Notes under the pieces: model-generated
Seen by the model: the letters and a program-made list of their open reading frames with translations, nothing else
What the model was told of the DNA's origin: nothing
The model's database searches: none
Assembly: GCA_934179885.1 (NCBI GenBank)
Contig: CAKPQY010000003.1
Span: 1-17,876, forward strand
Source: an uncultured Clostridia bacterium
GTDB taxonomy: Bacteria > Bacillota > Clostridia > TANB77 > CAG-508
Direction of reading: 5' to 3'
DNA: 17,876 bases
Translations under genes and position numbers: made by a program
Part shown: in pieces, positions 5,904 through 15,074 of the stretch
How positions within the stretch are numbered: the stretch's first letter is position 1
Layout of the letters: each line of letters starts with the position of its first letter

Positions 5904-7445
5904 ATGATGATATCAAATATTAAAACAATATCTTTAAATGGAATAGACGGAAACTTAGTAGAAGTACAAACAGATATAGCAGGAGGACTTCCTAATATAG
6001 AAATAGTAGGACTCCCTGACACAAGTGTTAGAGAATCGAAAGAAAGAATAAGAACAGCAATTAAAAACTCTGAAATAGAATTTCCAAGCAGAAAAATAGT
6101 AATAAATCTAGCACCAGCAAGTACGAAAAAAGAAGGAACAAGCTATGACTTACCAATAGCCGTAGGAATTTTACAAGCATTAGGTGAAATAATAGCAAAT
6201 GATTTAGAAAATACAATATTTATTGGAGAATTATCACTAGACGGAAAAATAAATCGAATAAATGGTGTCTTACCTATGTGTATAGAATCAATGAACTTAG
6301 GAATAAAAAGAGTAATTTTACCAAAAGCAAATGAAAGAGAAGCAGCAGTTATAAAAGGGTTAGAAATAATAGGTGTAAAAGATTTAAAAGAAGTTGTAGA
6401 CTATCTAAATAAAAAAATCATAATTGAATCAACTCAAATAGATATATTAAAGGTGTTTAATAGAAAAGACAAACAAGCTTTAGATTTTAGTGAAGTAAAA
6501 GGTCAAGAAAATGTAAAAAGAGCATTGGAAATTGCAGCAGCAGGAGGGCATAACTGCATTTTAATTGGTCCGCCAGGTTCAGGAAAAACAATGATTGCCA
6601 GAAGAATTCCAACAATATTGCCGGATTTAACATTTGAAGAAGCTCTAGAAGTAACAAAAATACATAGTATATCAGGTATGTTAGATAATGACATAGGAAT
6701 AGTAACAAAAAGACCATTTAGAAGCCCACATCATACAATATCACCAACATCGATGATTGGTGGAGGAAAAATACCCAAACCAGGAGAGATTAGTTTAGCA
6801 CATAATGGAGTATTATTTTTAGATGAATTACCTGAATTTAATAGAAATACATTAGAAGTTTTAAGAGGACCATTAGAAGATAGAAATGTAACAATATCAA
6901 GATTATATTCAAAAGTAATATATCCATCAAATTTTATGCTTATTGCAAGTATGAATCCATGCCCATGTGGATATTACGGAAGTACTGAAAATGAATGTCA
7001 ATGCTCAAAAACAGCAATAGAAAAATATTTAAACAGGATTAGTGGACCATTATTAGATAGAATTGATTTACATGTTGAAGTTAAACCAGTAAAATATCAA
7101 AAATTAGATTCATCTAATAGAGTTGAAAGTTCAAGGCAAATAAAAGAAAGAGTTAATAAAGCTAGAAGAATTCAATATTTAAGATATAAAGATTTGAATA
7201 TATTTTCAAACTCAGAGCTAACACCTCAAATGATAGAAAAATATTGCGTGCTAAATCAAGAATGCAAACAAATATTAGAATTAGCATTTAACAAATTAGG
7301 GCTAAGTGCAAGGGCATATTCAAGAATTTTAAAAGTTGCCAGAACAATAGCGGATTTGGAAGAAAAACAAAATATAGAAAAATATCATCTGCTAGAGGCA
7401 ATTCAATATAGAAGTTTAGATAGAAAATATGGAGATAAGTTTTAA
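5904..7445 (+). CDS. comM: ComM/YifB family AAA+ ATPase (Mg-chelatase-like)
   Basis: A 513-residue ComM. In Gram-negative bacteria ComM is a hexameric helicase that drives branch migration during natural transformation; the role in Firmicutes is less tested. An N-terminal Lon-protease-like domain (~1-170; GIDGNLVEVQTDIAGGLPN) precedes the AAA+ core. Walker A is G222-PPGSGKT229, Walker B is LFLDE (D307, E308), and RSPHHT is the expected loop motif. The family cysteine cluster is present (C353, C355, C365, C367 in NPCPCGYYGS...CQCS), and LLDRIDLHVEV plus a C-terminal Mg_chelatase_C domain follow. The length is normal for the family. GGAGG ends at 5900, only 3 bases before ATG 5904. The second ATG (5907) has a better 6-base spacing and may be the true start. 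The stop overlaps the dprA start by one base (TAATG). Confidence 0.96.
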   Translation: MMISNIKTISLNGIDGNLVEVQTDIAGGLPNIEIVGLPDTSVRESKERIRTAIKNSEIEFPSRKIVINLAPASTKKEGTSYDLPIAVGILQALGEIIANDLENTIFIGELSLDGKINRINGVLPMCIESMNLGIKRVILPKANEREAAVIKGLEIIGVKDLKEVVDYLNKKIIIESTQIDILKVFNRKDKQALDFSEVKGQENVKRALEIAAAGGHNCILIGPPGSGKTMIARRIPTILPDLTFEEALEVTKIHSISGMLDNDIGIVTKRPFRSPHHTISPTSMIGGGKIPKPGEISLAHNGVLFLDELPEFNRNTLEVLRGPLEDRNVTISRLYSKVIYPSNFMLIASMNPCPCGYYGSTENECQCSKTAIEKYLNRISGPLLDRIDLHVEVKPVKYQKLDSSNRVESSRQIKERVNKARRIQYLRYKDLNIFSNSELTPQMIEKYCVLNQECKQILELAFNKLGLSARAYSRILKVARTIADLEEKQNIEKYHLLEAIQYRSLDRKYGDKF

Positions 7446-8311
7446 TGAAAATTACAATAGAAGATAATAAATATCCAGAACAATTAAAAAAAATAAAAAA
7501 TCCACCAAAACAATTATATTTAAAAGGAAATATCGAGTTATTAAATGTCCCAGGAATTGCAATAATTGGCTCAAGAGAATGTACAAAATATGGAGAAAAA
7601 ATGGCAAAAAAATTTGCAAAAGAATTAAGTATGTATGGACTAACAATAATAAGTGGAATGGCAAAAGGAATAGACAGTTTTGCACATATAGGAAGCATTG
7701 AAAACGCAGGAAATACAATAGCGGTATTACCAAGTGGATTAAATAATATATATCCAAAAGAAAATAATAAATTATTTGATGAAATAATAAAAAATAATGG
7801 ATTAATAATAACAGAATATGAAGAAAACGAAGAGGCGAATTCTAAAAAATTTCTAGAAAGAAATAGAATTGTAAGCGGATTAGCAATAGGAACATTAGTA
7901 ATAGAAGGAGGGCATAGAAGTGGTACGAGTGTAACAGCTAGACTTACTAAAAAACAAGAAAAAAATATATTTTGCATACCATCAAGTTTAGAAAATCCTA
8001 AAGGAATAACACCAAATAAATTAATCAAAGAAGGAGCTTTCATTGTTACAGAAGTGAAAGATATTATAAGCCAATATCCGGATTTAAAATTGAAGAAAAA
8101 ACGTGCTAAAAAATTAAAAAGAGAAAATAATTCAATTAATGAAGAATATAAAGAAATTTATAATTGCTTAGAAAATGAAAGGACAACACATATAAATGAA
8201 ATAGTAAAAAAATTAAATTTAAGTATAAATGAGGTAAGTTATAAATTAATGATGCTTGAATTAGAGGATAAAATTGTATCACTTCCAGGAAATAATTATA
8301 AGAAAAAATGA
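7445..8311 (+). CDS. dprA: DNA-processing protein DprA (Smf)
   Basis: DprA binds incoming single-stranded DNA and loads RecA in natural transformation. At 288 residues it is the short form, as in Bacillus subtilis, without an N-terminal SAM domain. The Rossmann-like fold is marked by G42-S43-R44..T47.YG, S70-GMAKGID (70-77), LPSGLNNIYP, R139-NRIVSG145 and the SGTSVTARL segment (commonly SGSLiTAr). A winged-helix domain follows (~231-288; HINEIVKKLNLSINEV). It is translationally coupled to comM (one-base overlap) and to yraN (ATGA overlap at 8308-8311). Its own ribosome binding site is weak, which fits coupling. The residues that contact RecA cannot be judged from sequence alone. Confidence 0.96.
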   Translation: MKITIEDNKYPEQLKKIKNPPKQLYLKGNIELLNVPGIAIIGSRECTKYGEKMAKKFAKELSMYGLTIISGMAKGIDSFAHIGSIENAGNTIAVLPSGLNNIYPKENNKLFDEIIKNNGLIITEYEENEEANSKKFLERNRIVSGLAIGTLVIEGGHRSGTSVTARLTKKQEKNIFCIPSSLENPKGITPNKLIKEGAFIVTEVKDIISQYPDLKLKKKRAKKLKRENNSINEEYKEIYNCLENERTTHINEIVKKLNLSINEVSYKLMMLELEDKIVSLPGNNYKKK

Positions 8312-8673
8312 AAACAAATATACATGTAAAAAAAGAGTTGGGAAATATGGGAGAACAAATAGCAGTAGAATATTTGGAAAAGAATAATTATAAAATTTTA
8401 AAAAGAAATTTTTATTGTAAATTAGGAGAAATAGATATAGTTGCAAAGGATGGACAAGAAATTGTTTTTATAGAGGTTAAAACGAGAAGTAATATAAACT
8501 GCGGCCAGCCTTCAGAAGCGGTAAATGATATAAAACAAAAGCATATGTATAAGGCTGCTACATATTTTCTTTATAAATCAAATTGCTTAAATAATTTTAT
8601 TAGATTTGATGTTATTGAAGTTTTAATTGAAAATGGAAAATTTAATGTAAATCATATAAAACAAATAATGTAA
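8308..8673 (+). CDS. yraN: YraN/UPF0102 family protein (PD-(D/E)XK nuclease fold)
   Basis: A 121-residue protein of the UPF0102 family, which has a Holliday-junction-resolvase-like nuclease fold. The conserved GEQIAVEYLEKNNYKIL start is followed by the active-site pattern E41-I-D43 ... E56-V-K58 (LGEIDIV and FIEVKTR), then GQPSEAV and a helix with KQKHMYKAA. All expected catalytic residues are intact, in contrast to the Rpn-like protein at 2591. The ATG lies inside the dprA stop (ATGA). In Firmicutes yraN commonly neighbours comM/yifB and dprA, supporting a DNA-processing role that is not firmly established. No terminator is visible between its stop and the rsmA promoter. Confidence 0.93.
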   Translation: MKTNIHVKKELGNMGEQIAVEYLEKNNYKILKRNFYCKLGEIDIVAKDGQEIVFIEVKTRSNINCGQPSEAVNDIKQKHMYKAATYFLYKSNCLNNFIRFDVIEVLIENGKFNVNHIKQIM

Positions 8674-8692
8674 ACTCAAAAAGAGAAAACTA

Positions 8693-8721
8693 TTGAAAAA
8701 TCGAGTATATATTGGTATAAT
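8693..8721 (+). promoter_or_regulatory. Strong promoter of rsmA with extended -10
   Basis: TTGAAA (8693-8698), a 17-base spacer ending in TGG, and TATAAT (8716-8721), which forms an extended -10 (TGnTATAAT). It lies about 20 bases after the yraN stop. Confidence 0.8.
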
Positions 8722-8746
8722 TAAGAAAAATTAACAAGGAGATAAC

Positions 8747-9601
8747 ATGGAAAATATTTTAGAAGAAACAAGATTTATAATGAAAAAATACAACATCAAA
8801 GCCAATAAAAATCTAGGACAAAATTTTTTAATAAGCCAAGAAGTAGTAGAAAAAATAGTGGATTGTAGTCAAATAACAAAAGAAGATTTAGTAATAGAAA
8901 TTGGCCCAGGGCTAGGAACACTAACAAAATATCTATTAGAAAAAGCAGGAAAAGTAATATGTATAGAGTTAGATACAAAAATGTTACAAATATTAGAAGA
9001 TAGATTTTCATTATATAACAATTTCGAGATTATAAATAATGATGTACTAAAAGTAGATTTAAAAAGCTTAATAAAAAAAGAAAAAGAAAATCCAGAAATA
9101 AAAAACGTAAAAATAGTAGCAAACTTACCATATTATATAACTACACCGATAATAATGAAATTACTTGAAGAAGAATTAGAACTAGAAAGCATTACAGTAA
9201 TGATACAAAAAGAAGTTGCAGATAGATTAATTGCAATTCCAGGACAAAAAAATACAGGAGCAATAACATATTCTGTATATTATTATGCAACATCAGAAGG
9301 AATATTAGAAGTACCAAATAATTCATTTATACCAGAACCAGAAGTTACATCAAAAGTAATAAAATTAAATATAAGAAAAGAACCAGTTGTTAAACCACAA
9401 GATACAGAGAAAATGTTCAAAATAATAAAATATGCTTTCATGCAAAAAAGAAAAACACTGTTAAATTCTTTAACAAACGGTAAAATATTTAATGACAAGC
9501 AACAAGGAATAGAAATTTTAAAATCTTTACACATAAATGAAAACATTAGACCAGAAGAATTAACATTAGAGCAATTTGCAAAAATTTCAGATAATTTATA
9601 A
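8747..9601 (+). CDS. rsmA: 16S rRNA (adenine(1518)-N6/adenine(1519)-N6)-dimethyltransferase
   Basis: RsmA (KsgA) dimethylates the two adjacent adenines of the 3'-terminal helix of 16S rRNA, a late step of 30S assembly, using SAM. At 284 residues it is of family length. Motifs in order: NLGQNFL (SAM-site entry), E51-IGPGLGTLT (motif I), IELD (motif II), NNDVLKVD, N126-LPYYITTP (the catalytic NLPY of N6-adenine methylases) and FIPEPEVTSKV. The C-terminal helical domain carries FMQKRKTLLNSL. ATG 8747 is preceded by AAGGAG (8736-8741) at ideal spacing. It has its own promoter, and no hairpin terminator is seen before the sortase promoter. Confidence 0.97.
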   Translation: MENILEETRFIMKKYNIKANKNLGQNFLISQEVVEKIVDCSQITKEDLVIEIGPGLGTLTKYLLEKAGKVICIELDTKMLQILEDRFSLYNNFEIINNDVLKVDLKSLIKKEKENPEIKNVKIVANLPYYITTPIIMKLLEEELELESITVMIQKEVADRLIAIPGQKNTGAITYSVYYYATSEGILEVPNNSFIPEPEVTSKVIKLNIRKEPVVKPQDTEKMFKIIKYAFMQKRKTLLNSLTNGKIFNDKQQGIEILKSLHINENIRPEELTLEQFAKISDNL

Positions 9602-9607
9602 AAAATA

Positions 9608-9636
9608 TTTAAAAAAAATGTATCATATGTTATAAT
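9608..9636 (+). promoter_or_regulatory. Extended -10 promoter of the sortase gene
   Basis: TATAAT at 9631-9636 is preceded by TGT (extended -10). At 17 bases upstream is TTTAAA (9608-9613), a fair -35. Confidence 0.6.
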
Positions 9637-9668
9637 AAAAAAGAAGTATATTTAGTAAGGAGGTTAGA

Positions 9669-10448
9669 ATGAATCAAATTTTAGTTACGGAAAAACTATA
9701 TGTCACACCTGAATTAAAAAGAAAAAAGAAAATTTATAAATTAAATTTTATTCTATCTATATTTTTTGTTTGTATTCTAACATCTTTATGTATTTATGCA
9801 GAATATGATAGAAATAAAAGTGAAGCAACATCTAAACAAATACTAGAAGAAATGAATCAAATATTAGCTTCAACAGCAGAAGATACAACAATAGCAAAAG
9901 ATGATATACTTTTAGTAGTGTTAGATGGAACAAAAGAAAACTACAATGAAGAAGTAGTAGGGGTAGAAGAAAATAAAGTAGTAAGTGTTGCAGACATAAA
10001 TAAACAAGCAGAAGTAAATGTATTATCAAGTGGATATAAATATAAGAAAATAGCAATAGTTGAAATCCCTAAGATAAATGTTACATATTCAATAGTACAA
10101 GGAGAAACAGGAAGCATAGAAGAAACAGAAGAATTACTAAAAATATCACCAGTTAAATTTCATGGATGTGAGCCAAACGAAGTAGGAAATTTCTGTATAG
10201 TAGGACATAATTATAGAAACACCAGATTCTTTAGTAAAGTACCAACATTAGTTGTTGGAGATACGGTAAAACTAACAGACTTAACAAACAGAACGATTAC
10301 ATATGAAGTATATGATAAACATACTGTTGACCCAAGTGACACAAGAGACACAACACAATTAACAGGTGGAAAAAAAGAACTTACATTAATAACATGTACA
10401 GATGACAGTAAGCAAAGAGTAATTGTAAGATGTAGAGAAGTTAAATAA
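9669..10448 (+). CDS. Sortase, membrane-anchored, class D/E-like
   Basis: A 259-residue transpeptidase that would join surface proteins to the cell wall or to each other. A basic N-terminus precedes one membrane helix (~26-45). A low-complexity acidic segment (~55-115) leads to the sortase beta-barrel (~125-259). The catalytic His is H180 in VGHNYR, Cys is C243 in TLITCTDD, and the likely Arg is R250 in QRVIVRC. VGDTVKL followed by a TLxTC-x6-R ending is closest to class D/E sortases, but the class is not certain. ATG 9669 has a near-perfect AAGGAGGT at 9657-9664. It sits directly upstream of two large surface proteins, its probable substrates, though a terminator separates it from them. Residue C255, right after R254, is an unusual extra cysteine. 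Confidence 0.92.
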   Translation: MNQILVTEKLYVTPELKRKKKIYKLNFILSIFFVCILTSLCIYAEYDRNKSEATSKQILEEMNQILASTAEDTTIAKDDILLVVLDGTKENYNEEVVGVEENKVVSVADINKQAEVNVLSSGYKYKKIAIVEIPKINVTYSIVQGETGSIEETEELLKISPVKFHGCEPNEVGNFCIVGHNYRNTRFFSKVPTLVVGDTVKLTDLTNRTITYEVYDKHTVDPSDTRDTTQLTGGKKELTLITCTDDSKQRVIVRCREVK

Positions 10449-10456
10449 AAATACAA

Positions 10457-10494
10457 AAACCTTTTCATAAAACTTATGAGAAGGTTTGATTTTT
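10457..10494 (+). terminator. Rho-independent terminator of the sortase gene
   Basis: A stem of 13-14 bp with one G-U pair (10457-10470 with 10474-10487) and a tight loop, followed by GA and TTTTT (10490-10494). It begins 9 bases after the sortase stop. Confidence 0.8.
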
Positions 10495-10665
10495 ATAAAA
10501 AAAGTTTTAATAATAAGTAAATAATAAAATATTATATAAATAAAAGACTATATAATTCAAAGATACAAAAAAAACATAAAAAAGTAATATTTTTGTAATA
10601 AATGTTTAGAATTGAGCTTCCGTAAGCACATAAAATTAAAATCATAAAATCATAAAAAAGCACAC

Positions 10666-10703
10666 TTGAAAAATATAAGAAAAAATTATAAAATAAATAT
10701 AAT
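10666..10703 (+). promoter_or_regulatory. Promoter region of the surface-protein genes
   Basis: TTGAAA (10666-10671), a 17-base spacer, then TAAAAT (10689-10694). A perfect TATAAT (10698-10703) lies just downstream but lacks a -35 at the right distance. The rest of the gap 10496-10665 is very AT-rich, with only a small hairpin, GCTT-CCGT-AAGC (near 10617-10628), and an AAAATCAT direct repeat (around 10638-10655). No riboswitch was recognised. Confidence 0.45.
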
Positions 10704-10743
10704 TAAGTTATATTGTTAAAAATTGTTTAAAGGAGGAAAATAA

Positions 10744-13700
10744 ATGAAAAACACAATACTTACAAAACTGATAGCATCATTGCTAGTTATAACTTTAACT
10801 ATTGCCAATTTTCTTTTAATAGGAAAGGAAACATATGCAATATTTGAGCCAACTGAAGGAGTGGATTCAAGCAATATCGATGCTGTTATAACAAATGAAC
10901 TAGAAAAATATATTAGAATGAAAAATATAGGAGTCCTTGTGCAATTTAGCACATATATAGACATAATAGACGAATATGATAATACCGGTAAAAAACAGAT
11001 AGTGATAAAAATTCCTGAAATAAATGGAAAATTACCAATTAATGAAAATGATGTAAGTATTATTAAATATAATAGTTTTGGATATAGCAAAAAATACGAA
11101 AATGGACAATTAACAATATATTTAGAAGATTTTGATTACTTAAAATATTTTAAAATAGTTTGTATTTATCCAGAAGATGCATTTGAAGACAATGTGAAAA
11201 AAGAAATCTCAACAACATTAAAATCTAAAGATGCAGAAATGATAAATGTAAAAAATACAATTGAATTGATAGATGAGCAAGGAGAAATAACAAATCTAAA
11301 TGCTTACGGGGATATTATTTATAAAGGTCTTATGTATAAAAACATAGAAAATGAGAACTATGAAACTACATATCAAGAACAAGGAAATATAGAAACATCT
11401 TATATATTAAATAACACTGTAAGTTTTAATGAAACAAGCTCAAAATTTATAGGAAAAGAAAACAACAAAATAGATGCAACAACTTACTTTAATGAAACAA
11501 GATTTAGCATGTTGAATTTAAAAAATACTTTAGGAGATAATTTTAAAGTTATCGTTTCTGATGGAAATTCACAATATATATTAGATAAAGAAACAAAAAC
11601 AGAAGAAGATGGAGATACTTTGTTAATTAAATATCCAGAAAAAATTAATGGAATATCTATAAGCACATCAGAAGTAATATCAACAGAAGAACCTATAATG
11701 TTTAAAAATTATAAAACAATGATAACAAATAATACAAGAAAAACAATTATTAAAGATATTTCAAAATTAGAAACAGCATATTCTATAAATAATAATAATG
11801 GAATTATTACTACATATTTAAAAGAACCATATTTAAATACAAATATAGAATTAGATAAGAATAAGACACAATTAACAGCTTTATCAGACAATGATGTTAA
11901 TATATTAATAACATTAATAACAAATCAAGAGGATAGAGATTTACTATATAATAATCCTACACTAAAAATAAAAATGCCAACAAATGTTACAGTAAAAGAA
12001 TTAAAAAATGTAACCATAGCAGGAGGAGATGGAACACTAGAAATAAATTCATACGACATAGATAATGAAGGAAATATTATAGTAACTTTAAATGGAGAAC
12101 AAAAAAATTATATTGAAACAATATATAATACTCAAATATCAATCAATGCGATATTAGAAGTAAATAAATTAATTGTTAACACAAGAGATTACTTTAAAAT
12201 AGAGGCATCTAATAAAGATTCTGAAAATATATATGAAAATAATTCAGACCAAATAAACATATCTACGTACAGCAACTTATTAACATACTTACAAATTGAA
12301 AACTTTGATGATAATGAAAATAAAATAGAAATATATAATGAAGGAGAAAATGCAAAACAAATAAATTGTGCAAAAGTTGCAGGACAAACAATAAAAGTAA
12401 ATGTAGCTACTATAAATAATTATGAAATAGACTTAAAAAATGTTTCAATAAACGTTAATGCTAAATATACAAATAAAAATGGTGAGACGATTAATTTAAA
12501 TATGAATGAGAAAGACGGAAATGAAAATTATACAGGAATAGATGATGATATAGACCGTGCAACAAAAAAATCTATTGCGTTAAATTTATCTATACCAAAT
12601 GAAATAGACTATAATGAAAAAATTGAAATTGAATTAGAAGTCAAATATTCAATAGAAGGTGAAAAATATTCTCAAAGTTTAAAAGGAACATTATATACAG
12701 AAACGAAAAATAATAATATGAATTCAGAATTATTAGAGAATGAAAAAATAACAATGCAAACTACGGCACAATTAGCTGATGGAACAGTTTTAAAAGAAGG
12801 AGATTCAGTATACGAAGGAGAGACAATTACGTATACTACAACTATAACAAATAATACTAATAAAAATATCAAAAATGTTAATGTGAAAGCTATTGTGACA
12901 AATGGAAAGATATATGGGCTTAAAGGAATACAAATGACAAATCCTGAAATGTATGAAGGAATAAAAACAGAATATAAATATGAGGAGTTAGACACAAATG
13001 AAATCGTATTTGATACAATTGAAACTTTAGGAACGGAGCCAGTTGCAATGACATACGAAGCGGTTGTGCAACAAGTTGAAGAAGGACAAAATATAGAAAG
13101 TTTAGTTAATGTTAATGCAGACGATTTTGAAACTAGTAGTAAAATAACTAACAAAATTCAACAGGCAGATTTAAAATTAAATATTGCAAGAAGATTTACA
13201 GAAACAGTTGATGTGTATTCAACTTATTTATTAGATACAGCTATAAAAGTTGAAAATTTATCAGGAAAAGATTTACAAGATGTAATATTAAAAGTTTATC
13301 TTAAAGATGGATTGCTTTGGGACAAAAATAAAAATATAAATGTATATAGTAAGGATTATTCAGAACAATTAGATATTGCCAAAATACAATCTTGGGATGA
13401 AGAAAATAAGATATTAACAATACAAATAGAAAATTTAGAAAAAGATTCTATAATTAATATCAATTGTGATCCTACAGTAGAGAAAATATCATTAGATAAA
13501 TTAGAATCTGAAGCTTCAATATATGTAGTTGCTAATGATAAGTATAAATCAAACAGCTTGAAAAAGAAAGTACTTCAATCTGAATTAGGCTTAAGTGTTT
13601 CTCTAGAATCAGATGTAAAAGGAGGAACAAAATTAAAAACTGGCGATGAAGTTACTATGACAGCAAAAATCAAAAATACAGGAATAAAATCAGGCACAAT

Positions 13701-15057
13701 TGAAATTAAATATGAAATACCATACGGTTTGAAATTACAGGGAGCAAAATCAAGTGATGGAAAAGAAGTAAATATATATAACGAAAAAAGTTTAGATTAC
13801 TTTACTACAATAAATAGCAATGGAGAAATTGTACTAGAATGTAAATTTACTGTTGATACTGCAGAGACATTAAATGAAACATGTAGTAATATAGTAAAAG
13901 TTGAACATAATTATGAAACTATTAATTCAAATGAAATAACATTTGAATTGGATTTAGATTATATACCAGGCGAAAATGACCCAAGTGTTCCAGACAAGCC
14001 AGACATACCAGATACACCAGATAATCCAAAAGACCCAGAAACACCTGACACTCCAACAAATCCAGATGCTAAATACGAATTATCAGGAACAGCATGGCTT
14101 GATGAAAATAAAGATGGAAAAAGAGATAATGAAGAAAAAGTATTAGAGAAAATAAAAATAAGGTTGCTAGATTCAAAAAATAATAATAATTTCTTGAAAG
14201 ACAGTGAAGGAAATATTATAGAAACTACAACAAAAAAAGACGGAAGCTATAAGTTTACAGACATTCCAGAAGGAAAATATTTAGCAGTATTTGAATATGA
14301 TACAACTATTTATGAAATAACTGAATATCAAAAAGAAGGAATTTCAGAAGAGTTTAATTCAGATGTATTAGATTATGTATTAATGGAAGATAATAATAGC
14401 AAAAATGTAGGTATAACAAAAACAATTGATTTAAATGAAAATATATCAAATATTGACATTGGATTAAGATATCTACCAAAATTCGATTTAAAAATAGATA
14501 AATATATAACTAAAGTTACAACTCAAACAAGTTTAGGAACAACTATGACAGAATATCAAGGAACAAAATTTGCAAAAGCAGAAATAAAAAGACAATATTT
14601 AGAAGGCGCTACACTAATTATTGAATATACTATAAAAATAACAAATGCAGGTGAACTCGCTGGATATGTAAATAAAATTGTTGATAATATGCCAGAAGAT
14701 ATGCAATTTAAATCAGAGCTTAATAAATCTTGGTATATAGGAACAGGCGGAAAATTATATAATAACAGTTTATCTGATTTAGAAATAAAACCAAACGAAA
14801 GTCAAGAAATAAAATTAATATTAGTTAAAAATATGACAAAAAATAATACAGGTTCTAGTATAAATACAGCAGAAATAGAAGAATATACTAATAATAAAGA
14901 ACTTGAAGACATAGATTTAACAAATAATAAGGCATCAGCAACAATGATAATTACTCCAGCTACAGGAGAAGCCATGATTTATACAATAATAGTAACATTA
15001 TCATTAGGAATTATAGGCGTGGGAATTTATTTTATTAAAAGGAAAGTAATAGGATAA
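10744..15057 (+). CDS. Large sortase-anchored surface protein with DUF11-like repeats, proline-rich linker and SdrD-B-like domain
   Basis: A 1437-residue exported protein. The signal peptide ends at about A32 (ETYA). Residues ~33-650 form a beta-rich, Asn/Lys-rich ectodomain that I do not recognise. DUF11-like domains follow, for example ~670-800 (GETITYTTTITNNTNKNIKNV) and ~980-1073 (GDEVTMTAKIKNTG). A proline/aspartate linker (~1074-1109, PDKPDIPDTPDNP) leads to an SdrD-B-like domain (~1111-1222). That domain has a DxNxDGxxD loop (D1120, N1122, D1124, D1128) typical of calcium binding in this fold. A last DUF11-like domain follows (~1225-1400). The C-terminus is a sorting signal: TPATGE (1404-1409), a hydrophobic helix (~1411-1430) and the tail KRKVIG. 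The motif departs from LPxTG in its first residue. AAAGGAGG (10729-10736) precedes the ATG, and the next gene follows after 17 bases, so both are cotranscribed. A probable substrate of the upstream sortase; its ligand is unknown. Confidence 0.88.
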   Translation: MKNTILTKLIASLLVITLTIANFLLIGKETYAIFEPTEGVDSSNIDAVITNELEKYIRMKNIGVLVQFSTYIDIIDEYDNTGKKQIVIKIPEINGKLPINENDVSIIKYNSFGYSKKYENGQLTIYLEDFDYLKYFKIVCIYPEDAFEDNVKKEISTTLKSKDAEMINVKNTIELIDEQGEITNLNAYGDIIYKGLMYKNIENENYETTYQEQGNIETSYILNNTVSFNETSSKFIGKENNKIDATTYFNETRFSMLNLKNTLGDNFKVIVSDGNSQYILDKETKTEEDGDTLLIKYPEKINGISISTSEVISTEEPIMFKNYKTMITNNTRKTIIKDISKLETAYSINNNNGIITTYLKEPYLNTNIELDKNKTQLTALSDNDVNILITLITNQEDRDLLYNNPTLKIKMPTNVTVKELKNVTIAGGDGTLEINSYDIDNEGNIIVTLNGEQKNYIETIYNTQISINAILEVNKLIVNTRDYFKIEASNKDSENIYENNSDQINISTYSNLLTYLQIENFDDNENKIEIYNEGENAKQINCAKVAGQTIKVNVATINNYEIDLKNVSINVNAKYTNKNGETINLNMNEKDGNENYTGIDDDIDRATKKSIALNLSIPNEIDYNEKIEIELEVKYSIEGEKYSQSLKGTLYTETKNNNMNSELLENEKITMQTTAQLADGTVLKEGDSVYEGETITYTTTITNNTNKNIKNVNVKAIVTNGKIYGLKGIQMTNPEMYEGIKTEYKYEELDTNEIVFDTIETLGTEPVAMTYEAVVQQVEEGQNIESLVNVNADDFETSSKITNKIQQADLKLNIARRFTETVDVYSTYLLDTAIKVENLSGKDLQDVILKVYLKDGLLWDKNKNINVYSKDYSEQLDIAKIQSWDEENKILTIQIENLEKDSIININCDPTVEKISLDKLESEASIYVVANDKYKSNSLKKKVLQSELGLSVSLESDVKGGTKLKTGDEVTMTAKIKNTGIKSGTIEIKYEIPYGLKLQGAKSSDGKEVNIYNEKSLDYFTTINSNGEIVLECKFTVDTAETLNETCSNIVKVEHNYETINSNEITFELDLDYIPGENDPSVPDKPDIPDTPDNPKDPETPDTPTNPDAKYELSGTAWLDENKDGKRDNEEKVLEKIKIRLLDSKNNNNFLKDSEGNIIETTTKKDGSYKFTDIPEGKYLAVFEYDTTIYEITEYQKEGISEEFNSDVLDYVLMEDNNSKNVGITKTIDLNENISNIDIGLRYLPKFDLKIDKYITKVTTQTSLGTTMTEYQGTKFAKAEIKRQYLEGATLIIEYTIKITNAGELAGYVNKIVDNMPEDMQFKSELNKSWYIGTGGKLYNNSLSDLEIKPNESQEIKLILVKNMTKNNTGSSINTAEIEEYTNNKELEDIDLTNNKASATMIITPATGEAMIYTIIVTLSLGIIGVGIYFIKRKVIG

Positions 15058-15074
15058 GAGAAAGGAGGTTAATA

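Noticed and set aside
7288..8043. 251-codon antisense open frame on the minus strand opposite comM/dprA
   Set aside because: It lies wholly opposite two well-supported genes, its translation is hydrophobic low-complexity sequence expected from the complement of AT-rich codons, and it has no recognised motif.
10600..10665. Possible riboswitch in the surface-protein leader (hairpin GCTT-CCGT-AAGC)
   Set aside because: The stem is only 4 bp, lies upstream of the likely promoter, and the conserved core of the c-di-GMP or other known riboswitches is not present.
12672..13154. 160-codon antisense open frame on the minus strand opposite the 1437-aa surface protein
   Set aside because: Ser/Val/Ile-rich translation mirrors the sense codons; no family signature. 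Similar shadows occur at 1967-2299, 10716-11090, 15764-15979 and 17327-17758.
14001..14070. PD-rich linker coding repeat as a possible variable-number tandem repeat
   Set aside because: The protein repeat is imperfect and the DNA copies differ; it looks like an ordinary wall-spanning linker, not a recent expansion.
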